A DNA stretch of 7,119 nucleotides from an uncultured Anaerococcus sp. (GTDB lineage Bacteria; Bacillota; Clostridia; Tissierellales; Peptoniphilaceae). The DNA lies in assembly GCA_902465755.1 (NCBI GenBank), contig CABQOK010000070.1:1-7119 (forward strand), written 5' to 3'. Position numbers and translations under genes: made by a program. The notes under the pieces are model-generated. The model worked only from the letters and a program-made list of their open reading frames with translations, did not search any database and was not told the DNA's origin. Of this stretch, positions 1-5,013 are shown piece by piece; position 1 is the stretch's first letter; every line of letters starts with the position of its first letter.

Positions 1-159
1 TCCCCTTGTGTAAGGCAGGTTACTCACGCGTTACTCACCCGTCCGCCACTAATCCACTTAGAGTCACTCCGAAGAGATCATTTAAGCTTCATCGTTCGAC
101 TTGCATGTGTTATGCACGCCGCCAGCGTTTATCCTGAGCCAGGATCAAACTCTCATAAA
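1..159 (-). rRNA. 16S ribosomal RNA, 5' end only
   Basis: The reverse complement carries the universal start of bacterial 16S rRNA: GAGTTTGATCCTGGCTCAG at 135-153, then the ACGCTGGCGGCGTG block, the ACACATGCAAGTCGAACG block and the GGGTGAGTAACGCG block. Only about the first 160 nt are present because the gene runs off the left edge. The mature 5' end is placed near 159, at TTTATGAGAG, by analogy with other Firmicutes; it could be off by a few bases. The V1 region (roughly 55-100) folds around a CTCTTCGGAG loop and, with the bases around it, resembles Anaerococcus and related Peptoniphilaceae as I recall them. This is the small-subunit RNA of the 30S ribosome, and its 23S and 5S partners would lie further left. 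Confidence 0.97.
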
Positions 160-368
160 TAGTCTGTTATGAAAGTCTTTCCTCGTCCTTCGTCCTCGGC
201 CACTCCGTGGAGGGTCCTCTAGGAGCCGGACAGGCTAATTCTGACTCTTTCATCTACATCTGACTTAATCAAATGCGTGATTTAAATTTTGTAATCCTTT
301 ATTTCAAAAGAATTTTAGGTTATGTTATTGTTTATTTAATTTAATTGGTTCCATCAGCTCTCGCCGAC
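160..368 (-). other. rRNA operon leader (pre-16S 5' region)
   Basis: This stretch lies between the predicted transcription start (G at 368) and the mature 16S 5' end and contains no gene. Its upstream half (about 250-368) is AT-rich, while 181-235 is markedly GC-rich and can fold. A segment reading ATTCTTTTGAAA on the minus strand (302-313) loosely resembles the boxA antitermination element found in rRNA leaders, but the match is imperfect. Next to the 16S start, GAAAGACTTTC is a short self-complementary stretch of the kind found near precursor processing sites. The RNase III processing stem cannot be verified, because its other strand would lie after the 16S 3' end, outside the window. Confidence 0.75.
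192..231 (-). other. GC-rich hairpin in the rRNA leader
   Basis: Three matched blocks nest around one loop: 192-195 pairs with 228-231 (GTCC/GGAC), 198-200 with 225-227 (GGC/GCC), and 204-206 with 222-224 (TCC/GGA). Small bulges separate them, and the loop at 207-221 can pair further internally. It stands out against the AT-rich leader. A tandem 7-mer, AGGACGA twice on the minus strand, flanks it on the 16S side. The likely role is folding or processing of the rRNA precursor or an antitermination structure. It is not a terminator, since no T run follows. Confidence 0.5.
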
Positions 369-374
369 TGTTAT

Positions 375-424
375 ATAATACCATGGATTTTTGGCCATGT
401 CAAATTTTTTCTTAAAAAAATTAA
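375..424 (-). promoter_or_regulatory. rRNA operon promoter with UP-like element
   Basis: On the minus strand a perfect -35 box TTGACA (398-403) is followed after exactly 17 bp by TATTAT (375-380), a one-mismatch -10 box. The bases directly upstream of the -35 box (404-424) are almost all A and T in runs, as expected for an UP element that binds the RNA polymerase alpha subunit. Counting from the -10 box, transcription should start at a G near 368. The near-consensus boxes, optimal spacing and position ahead of the 16S gene make this the main promoter visible for the rRNA operon. Confidence 0.88.
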
Positions 425-452
425 GATACCCTGTTTTTATTACAGGATATCT
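414..452 (-). terminator. Intrinsic terminator of the J-domain/exporter/msrA operon
   Basis: On the minus strand, GATATCCTGT (442-451) pairs with ACAGGGTATC (425-434) around a 7-nt loop, with one G-T pair; an A-T pair at 452/424 extends the stem to 11 bp. A T-rich tract TTAATTTTTTT follows (414-424). It begins 17 nt after the msrA stop codon, the usual place for a factor-independent terminator. The T tract coincides with the A/T-rich element upstream of the rRNA promoter, so the two signals share DNA. Confidence 0.85.
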
Positions 453-468
453 ATGTTTTATTAGCACT

Positions 469-957
469 TTAGTTGAAGTCTGGCCTATCTAATAGATTGA
501 CATGGCAGTAGCCATTTGGATTTTTCTTTAGATAATCTTGGTGGTATTCTTCTGCTTTTATATAATTTTTTAGTTTTTCTACTTCTACTTGGATTTGTTC
601 TTCTTCGTTTTTTTGTTTTTCTTCTAAGAATTTCCTTACTTTTTCTAGAGTCTTTCCATCTTCTGAATAGATTCCAGTCCTGTATTGTCTTCCCATATCC
701 CCGCCTTGTTTATTTACAGAAAATGGATCTATAATGTAGTAGAAATATTCGAGCAATCTTTCTAGGCTAATTTTACTATCGTCATAGGTAACTTTTACTG
801 TCTCGGCATGGTCTGAGTTTTTGAGATTTTCGTAGAAGGTATCTTCTGTTAAGCCATTAGCATAGCCTACTTGTGTTTTATCTACTCCTTCTATTTCTTT
901 AAAATAGGCATCTACTCCCCAGAAGCATCCGCCTGCTAGATATATAATTTGTTTCAT
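469..957 (-). CDS. msrA: Peptide-methionine (S)-S-oxide reductase MsrA
   Basis: MsrA reduces the S epimer of methionine sulfoxide, free or in proteins, back to methionine in the cytoplasm, using thioredoxin. The 162-residue product is a normal length for a single-domain MsrA. It opens with the family active-site motif GGCFWG, so Cys11 is the catalytic cysteine. It also has the SDHAETVKV block (residues 48-56), GRQYRTGIY (89-97), and the C-terminal EEYHQDYL and NPNGYCH segments. Cys151 in GYCH is the only other cysteine and is the likely resolving residue. The catalytic codon is an ordinary Cys codon, not the TGA (selenocysteine) seen in some anaerobe MsrAs. No MsrB domain is fused and no msrB lies nearby. 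Its ATG overlaps the upstream stop codon as ATGA, and its AGGAGG (963-968) lies inside the upstream gene, which implies translational coupling. It is the last gene of a four-gene operon. Confidence 0.96.
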   Translation of the reverse strand: MKQIIYLAGGCFWGVDAYFKEIEGVDKTQVGYANGLTEDTFYENLKNSDHAETVKVTYDDSKISLERLLEYFYYIIDPFSVNKQGGDMGRQYRTGIYSEDGKTLEKVRKFLEEKQKNEEEQIQVEVEKLKNYIKAEEYHQDYLKKNPNGYCHVNLLDRPDFN

Positions 958-1430
958 TTTTTCCTCCTAAAGTAGTTTAAGTAGTTCGTTCTCTTAACTT
1001 TTCTTCTTCTGAAGTTTTTCATATTTCTAGAAAATGAAGACGATAAAAGTATTCCAAAGGATATCGCTCCAGCTATTGCAAGGGCCTTAGATAGGGTTAG
1101 AAGAACCAAGGCGCTTTCGTTATCGATAAAGTATTTCATCGTATTGAATATTGCTTCTCCTGGGCAAAGGTTGATTACACCAGGAACGATAAAGACCAAG
1201 GCAGGAAATTTGAAATATCTTGCACAGAATTCTGATATGAAAGATATGACAAAGGCTGAAAGAAATGTTCCTATATATACAGATCCTGTATAGGCTATTG
1301 TCATTTTGTAGATCATCCATCCGAGTCCTGCGTTTAAGGCAGATATTAATAGTGGTTTTTTGGGAACTTGAAATATTAAAGCAAATCCTATAGCTGCTAT
1401 GGAAGATACTATAAATTCGTACAAATACAT
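954..1430 (-). CDS. ThrE-family exporter, small membrane subunit (ThrE_2/YjjB-like, DUF3815)
   Basis: This 158-residue integral membrane protein matches the C-terminal half of threonine/serine exporter ThrE, which exists as a separate protein (YjjB in E. coli, of similar length) in many bacteria. About five hydrophobic segments are visible, near residues 5-21, 27-46, 50-66, 76-95 and 105-130. The family's proline/glycine motif appears as FIVPGVINLCPGEA (80-93). It presumably pairs with the larger subunit encoded just upstream to form one exporter; alone it would be half a transporter. The substrate cannot be read from sequence: threonine or serine is the family label, but the E. coli YjjP-YjjB pair has been reported to export succinate. 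After the last membrane segment comes a very basic tail (133-158) with 12 Arg or Lys residues, unusual to my eye. The start has AGGAGG (1435-1440) 4 nt upstream, overlapping the previous stop codon. Confidence 0.88.
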   Translation of the reverse strand: MYLYEFIVSSIAAIGFALIFQVPKKPLLISALNAGLGWMIYKMTIAYTGSVYIGTFLSAFVISFISEFCARYFKFPALVFIVPGVINLCPGEAIFNTMKYFIDNESALVLLTLSKALAIAGAISFGILLSSSFSRNMKNFRRRKVKRTNYLNYFRRKK

Positions 1431-1439
1431 TTATCCTCC

Positions 1440-2225
1440 TTATCTAATATAAGTTGCTATAGTTATTGGCATAGCAACTCCAAGGGCTAGTGCGGTAGAT
1501 ACTAGGATAGCAGTTGTAGCTCCAGTAAGTCCACTTGTTACATCCCCACTCATCAGATCTCTCATGGCATTTGTTAGAGTGATTCCTGGAAGGAAGGCCA
1601 TCATCGATCCTATTACAATTTTATCTACCGCTATATAAGGTAGGAAGAGTCTAAAGGTCACCGTGATTAAACTTACCACTAGACCTGCAATAAAGTTTAC
1701 CAAAAAGAATCCGAACTTTGCCTCCTGAAACTGAAAGCTTACTATATATGATATAAATCCTACCAAGAAAGAAATTAGCATATCAGTTATTTTTCCTCCC
1801 AAAAGTATTGTAAAGGCAGCTGCAGAAAGGGCTGAACCAAATATTTGATAAGATAGAGGATAACCAGGATCAGCTTTTATCTTATTTAGTTCTCTTAGAG
1901 CTTCCTGTAGGCTGTACTTTCCACTTACAAATTCTCTTGAAAATGAGTTGACTTTGTTTATATAGTAGAGGTTAAAGGTCCTAGATTTGACTCTTCTGAT
2001 ATTGGTGTGTATTTCCTGGTTGAAGGAAAAAGATAGGACTATGACATTGGCAGTAGAGTAAACATCTACGTCTTTGATGTTTTTTTTGCTTCTTATTATT
2101 CTTTCTACTGTATCCTCCACCCTATAAATTTCTGCACCATTGGCTAGCATTATAGCTCCAGCGTTGGATGCGATTTCTGAAAGGATAACAGCCTGATCTA
2201 AGCTAGATATTGCTTCAGTAGTCAT
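1440..2225 (-). CDS. ThrE-family exporter, large subunit (ThrE_1/YjjP-like, DUF1212)
   Basis: The 261-residue product matches the N-terminal half of the ThrE exporter family. A soluble N-terminal domain of about 125 residues carries the conserved family block NGAEIYRVEDTVERI (29-43). About five membrane segments follow, near 126-144, 147-166, 171-190, 198-215 and 235-258. The second family motif, PGITLTNAMRDLMSGD (213-228), lies after the fourth segment. It is expected to act with the neighbouring small subunit in the cytoplasmic membrane to export amino or organic acids; threonine and serine are the family default and the true substrate is unknown. The ATG lies 7 nt after the J-domain gene's stop codon, and a short GAGG (2231-2234) overlaps that stop codon, so translation is probably coupled. 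The stop codon of this gene in turn overlaps the next gene's ribosome binding site. Confidence 0.9.
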   Translation of the reverse strand: MTTEAISSLDQAVILSEIASNAGAIMLANGAEIYRVEDTVERIIRSKKNIKDVDVYSTANVIVLSFSFNQEIHTNIRRVKSRTFNLYYINKVNSFSREFVSGKYSLQEALRELNKIKADPGYPLSYQIFGSALSAAAFTILLGGKITDMLISFLVGFISYIVSFQFQEAKFGFFLVNFIAGLVVSLITVTFRLFLPYIAVDKIVIGSMMAFLPGITLTNAMRDLMSGDVTSGLTGATTAILVSTALALGVAMPITIATYIR

Positions 2226-2232
2226 AATTACC

Positions 2233-3000
2233 TCATCTGTAGTTCGTCTTGTACTTATTGATATTTTCTTCTGTCAAGAATTCGTAGGCGTCGTTTACTT
2301 CCTGGAATTTCTCTGTTGCACTTGGATCCTTGTTTATGTCAGGGTGATATTTCTTGGCAAGCTTTCTATAGTTGAGCTTAACTTCATAGATATCTGTTTG
2401 ATAATCTACTCCAAGTACCTTGCATGCTTTTTCGTACTTTTCCTTAAAGCCAAGGTCATTTGTCATATTGCTATAACTTGAATTCGTATTATAGGAATTC
2501 CAATTTCCTTGGTTCATATTTGTGTAGCTAAAGCCTCTAAACATCTCCTCGAATCTTCTATTCATTTCCTCCTGACGAGCTCTTGCAGCTTCCTCGGCCG
2601 CCCTTCTTCTTTCTTCTTCTCTTTCAAACTTATACTTGTTAGAATAATCAGAAATTGAATCGTAGCCAACTTTTCTTCCTGTCATTAAAGAATCCGCCCT
2701 ATCATACATCCACTCCGTTAGTGTGTAGTTTCCGTATTTGAGCATGGATATGAACTTTGGACCAAGGATTGGAATGATTAATATTATAAATATAACTGTC
2801 CACCATTTCCTAGGTATGGCCAAGGCCAAGACCGGGAAGAAGAAAAATGTCGAACAACCAAATACAAATATAAGCATGAGTAATTGCCTGATTCCCTCAA
2901 AGGTCATGGTTATTACATTCATTATGTTTATTAATAGATTAAATATACTGCCCAAAATAGTGGCGAGTACATGTAAAATCTTACCGAAAAATTTTCCCAT
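2233..3000 (-). CDS. Membrane-anchored protein with C-terminal J domain
   Basis: The 255-residue product has two parts. The N-terminal ~90 residues are strongly hydrophobic, with two or three membrane segments near 8-30, 39-62 and 67-86. A charged Glu/Arg/Ala-rich stretch (125-152) likely forms a helix or coiled coil, followed by an Asn/Ser/Tyr-rich linker (159-182). The C-terminal ~65 residues (188-252) form a J domain: KVLGV, then KLNYRKLAKKYHPD with the diagnostic HPD at 219-221, then KFQEVNDAYEFL. J domains stimulate the ATPase of DnaK-type Hsp70s. There is no Gly/Phe region, zinc finger or DnaJ C-terminal substrate domain, so this is a specialised J protein rather than DnaJ itself. The anchor probably holds the J domain on the cytoplasmic face, recruiting DnaK to a membrane client. 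It is first in the operon with the ThrE-type exporter and msrA, so the exporter is a possible client (inference). AGGAG (3006-3010) sits 5 nt before the ATG. Confidence 0.85.
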   Translation of the reverse strand: MGKFFGKILHVLATILGSIFNLLINIMNVITMTFEGIRQLLMLIFVFGCSTFFFFPVLALAIPRKWWTVIFIILIIPILGPKFISMLKYGNYTLTEWMYDRADSLMTGRKVGYDSISDYSNKYKFEREEERRRAAEEAARARQEEMNRRFEEMFRGFSYTNMNQGNWNSYNTNSSYSNMTNDLGFKEKYEKACKVLGVDYQTDIYEVKLNYRKLAKKYHPDINKDPSATEKFQEVNDAYEFLTEENINKYKTNYR

Positions 3001-3023
3001 ATTATCTCCTTATCTACTATAGG

Positions 3024-3029
3024 ATTATA
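3024..3029 (-). promoter_or_regulatory. Probable -10 box of the J-domain/exporter/msrA operon
   Basis: A perfect TATAAT occurs on the minus strand 24 nt before the J-domain gene's ATG, leaving a 5' UTR of about 17 nt that contains the AGGAG. No good -35 box is found at 16-18 bp spacing (the sequence there is GATGATTT-like), so the promoter may be weak or depend on an activator. No other promoter was noticed further down the operon. Confidence 0.5.
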
Positions 3030-3059
3030 CGACTTGAAGCTAATAAAATCATCGTATTT

Positions 3060-3085
3060 AAGTAAAGTTTGTTAATAAACTACTT
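3060..3085. repeat. Imperfect inverted repeat upstream of the operon promoter
   Basis: AAGTA (3060-3064) and GTTT (3067-3070) mirror AAAC (3077-3080) and TACTT (3081-3085) around a GTTAAT centre, with a 2-nt bulge. It lies about 30 bp upstream of the TATAAT at 3024-3029 and beyond the ABC exporter terminator. It could be an operator for the weak promoter or a minor RNA hairpin in read-through transcripts. At this AT content it could also be chance. Confidence 0.3.
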
Positions 3086-3100
3086 TATTTGAAAGTCCCC

Positions 3101-3124
3101 AAAGAAAAAGCAGGTCTCCCTGCT
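3101..3124 (-). terminator. Intrinsic terminator of the ABC exporter gene
   Basis: On the minus strand, AGCAGG (3119-3124) and CCTGCT (3109-3114) form a perfect 6-bp stem with a GAGA tetraloop, followed directly by TTTTCTTT (3101-3108). It starts 5 nt after the exporter stop codon. A GNRA-type loop plus an adjacent T run makes a compact, strong terminator, which separates this gene from the J-domain operon that follows on the same strand. Confidence 0.9.
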
Positions 3125-3129
3125 CCATC

Positions 3130-4899
3130 TTATCCAAACAAGTCTGTATTGTTTGAATTATATAAATTATAGTAGACTCCCTTTTTGGCAAGGAGGTCCT
3201 TGTGGTTTCCCCTTTCTACTATACCATCATAGGTTAAGACTAAGATTTCGTCTGCATTTATTATTGTAGAAAGTCTGTGGGCTATGGTAAGGGTTGTTCT
3301 TCCCTTGCTCAATTTTTCTAGAGATGATTGAACTATAGCCTCGCTCTTATTATCAAGGGCGCTAGTCGCCTCATCTAGTATTAGTATTGGTGGATTTTTG
3401 AGAAATACTCTAGCTATAGATATTCTCTGCTTCTGTCCACCTGAAAGCTTAACCCCACGCTCTCCTATATAGGTATCAAATCCATATGGTAAGTCCTTGA
3501 TAAATTCCAAGGCTCCTGCAAGCTCTGCTGCCTTTTCGATTTCTTTATCTGTGGCATCTTTCTTACCGTATTTGATATTATCCTTAATAGTTCCACTGAA
3601 AAGATAGACATCTTGTTGGACTATTCCTATATTATCTCTTAAGGAGTCGATGGTTAGGTCTTTGATATTATCCCCATCGATTCTAATAGCACCATCATCT
3701 ACATCATAAAATCTTGGGATTAGCTTAGATATAGTAGTCTTTCCTGCACCAGATGGACCAACTAGGGCTATATTTTCTCCTACATCAATTGTAAAGGACA
3801 TATCGTCTAGGACGTAAGGATCTTCCTCTTTTGTCTCAGGGTATTTGAAATAAACATGGTCGAATTCAATCTTTCCCTTGACATCCTCTAATTTACTTGC
3901 TTTATCCTTATCATATATATCCCTATCGAGATTCATGATTTGGACAAATCTTTCGATACCAGTTGTTCCTCTCTCATAAGTATCGGTAAAGTTAATTAGC
4001 CTTTCGATGGTTGCAACTAGCATATTTAGATACATAGTAAAGGCTATAAGATCTCCTGCAGTGATTTGCTTTTGGATTACAAAAATCCCTCCGACTAGGA
4101 TTAATACTGCATACATGAATCCAGAAAAGGCATCCTTTACGCTAAAGTATTTGGCCATATTAAAATATTGGTCCTTCTTGATATCGGCAAACTTCTCATT
4201 TTCTTTGCCAAACTTTTCCTTTTCTATATCTTCGTTGGCAAAACTCTTTACAACATTGATTCCAAGAAGGGTATCTTCGATCCCCGAATTGATAGCACCG
4301 ATTTGCTTTCTTGTGTTCATAGTAGCTTGCCTAAACTTTTGTCTAGATTTTCTAGAGAATATATACATAATTGGTATTAGAATGTATATAATTAAGGAAA
4401 GTTGCCAGTTGATAGTTAGAAGGACTACAAAGGATACAGCAAGCTTAATAGCTGCTACTAAGAATTCTTCCGGTACATGGTGGGAGAATTCTGTAATCTC
4501 GTTTAAGTCTGTAGTCATCCTTGCCATAAGCTGGCCAATTTTGGCCTCATTGAAAAACTCCGTATCCATTGTCAAAAGATGGGAGAAGACATCCCCTCTC
4601 ATATCTTTTTCAATAAATGCTCCCATTATGTGACCATAGGATTGCATAATAAATCTTGACACAACCTCTATAAACTTAGTCGCAAGATATATTAGAGCGA
4701 CCTTTCCTAGCCTAGGCATATCGAGAAGGCCTAACTGAGCCCAATCTGTTAGGTAGGATAGCAATAGAGGAAGGACTAGCTGACTTATGGTCGTAAGAGC
4801 AGCTGATAATAAATCTATAATAAGTATTTTCTTGTAAGGCTTATAATAAGGTATAAATCTTTTAAGCAAATACTTGTTCGTGTATTTTTTCTCTGTCAT
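3130..4899 (-). CDS. Half-size ABC exporter (membrane domain fused to ATPase)
   Basis: This 589-residue protein has the standard MsbA/BmrA/MdlB architecture: an ABC transporter type 1 membrane domain (about 20-310, around six helices) fused to one ATPase domain (about 345-585). All ATPase motifs are intact: Walker A GPSGAGKTT (381-389), Q loop at Gln429 in QQDVYLFSG, signature LSGGQ (485-489), Walker B ILILDEATSALD (505-516) with catalytic Glu510, and H-loop His541 in IAHRLSTI. It should work as a homodimer, or a heterodimer with a partner elsewhere, using ATP to move substrates out of the cytoplasm. Lipids, drugs or peptides are all possible and the sequence does not choose. No N-terminal peptidase domain is present and no second half-transporter or peptide gene is adjacent. 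The ATG at 4899 was chosen over an in-frame GTG at 4962 because a strong GGAAGGAG lies just before it. It is transcribed alone and divergently from nfnA. Confidence 0.93.
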   Translation of the reverse strand: MTEKKYTNKYLLKRFIPYYKPYKKILIIDLLSAALTTISQLVLPLLLSYLTDWAQLGLLDMPRLGKVALIYLATKFIEVVSRFIMQSYGHIMGAFIEKDMRGDVFSHLLTMDTEFFNEAKIGQLMARMTTDLNEITEFSHHVPEEFLVAAIKLAVSFVVLLTINWQLSLIIYILIPIMYIFSRKSRQKFRQATMNTRKQIGAINSGIEDTLLGINVVKSFANEDIEKEKFGKENEKFADIKKDQYFNMAKYFSVKDAFSGFMYAVLILVGGIFVIQKQITAGDLIAFTMYLNMLVATIERLINFTDTYERGTTGIERFVQIMNLDRDIYDKDKASKLEDVKGKIEFDHVYFKYPETKEEDPYVLDDMSFTIDVGENIALVGPSGAGKTTISKLIPRFYDVDDGAIRIDGDNIKDLTIDSLRDNIGIVQQDVYLFSGTIKDNIKYGKKDATDKEIEKAAELAGALEFIKDLPYGFDTYIGERGVKLSGGQKQRISIARVFLKNPPILILDEATSALDNKSEAIVQSSLEKLSKGRTTLTIAHRLSTIINADEILVLTYDGIVERGNHKDLLAKKGVYYNLYNSNNTDLFG

Positions 4900-4903
4900 A
4901 TTT

Positions 4904-4908
4904 CTCCT
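4904..4908 (-). promoter_or_regulatory. Ribosome binding site that sets the ABC exporter start
   Basis: On the minus strand GGAAGGAG ends 4 nt before the ATG at 4899. The reading frame stays open upstream to a GTG at 4962, but only a weak AATAAGG precedes that codon. The 21 extra residues would not match the usual N-terminus of this family, whereas the product from 4899 opens with the typical short polar stretch before the first helix. Confidence 0.8.
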
Positions 4909-4956
4909 TCCTTTCAATAATATCAATAATATATACTCTACTATTTCCCTATACTT

Positions 4957-4996
4957 TTGCACCCTTATTGTAAATTAGTTTAGTATTTGATAATAT
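4957..4996 (+). promoter_or_regulatory. Promoter candidates for nfnAB in the divergent intergenic region
   Basis: Two overlapping plus-strand candidates are visible. One is TTGCAC (4957-4962), 18 bp, TAGTAT (4981-4986), which would start transcription near 4993. The other is TTGTAA (4968-4973), 17 bp, TAATAT (4991-4996), with an extended -10 TG at 4988-4989; it would start near 5003, right at the AGGAGG, leaving a very short leader. The first therefore gives the more normal transcript. A perfect 10-bp palindrome, ATAATATTAT (4990-4999), lies next to the start. The minus-strand promoter for the ABC exporter must also lie in 4900-5013, but only a weak match (TTTACA, 15 bp, TATAGG) was found. 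Confidence 0.5.
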
Positions 4997-5013
4997 TATA
5001 TTAGGAGGATCTT

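Noticed and set aside
160..468. tRNA or small RNA gene upstream of the 16S rRNA
   Set aside because: No cloverleaf, CCA end or T-loop GTTC motif was found on either strand; the GC-rich part is better explained as rRNA leader structure.
516..734. Plus-strand open frame of 72 codons, rich in Leu and Phe
   Set aside because: It lies wholly within msrA on the opposite strand; its hydrophobic look comes from reading Lys/Glu-rich codons in reverse. No ribosome binding site.
914..957. Selenocysteine in MsrA, as known in some anaerobic Clostridia
   Set aside because: The catalytic codon in GGCFWG is an ordinary cysteine codon, with no in-frame TGA.
1120..1320. Second minus-strand open frame inside the small exporter subunit gene
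   Set aside because: It overlaps a clear family member in another frame and shows no recognisable protein features.
2738..3022. Plus-strand open frame of 94 codons opposite the J-domain gene
   Set aside because: Antisense shadow of the membrane region of the J-domain protein, and it runs through that gene's promoter.
3065..3085. Possible Rex (NADH-sensing repressor) site, suggested by TTGTTAA at 3069-3075
   Set aside because: The second half-site, TTAACAA at the right spacing, is missing, so only a half match remains in AT-rich DNA.
4007..4633. Plus-strand open frames of up to 208 codons inside the ABC exporter gene
   Set aside because: Antisense shadows of a gene with intact family motifs across the whole stretch; no ribosome binding site or known domain.
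4900..4962. Extended ABC exporter start at the GTG at 4962
   Set aside because: Only a weak upstream AATAAGG, compared with a strong GGAAGGAG before the ATG at 4899; the extra 21 residues are not expected in the family.
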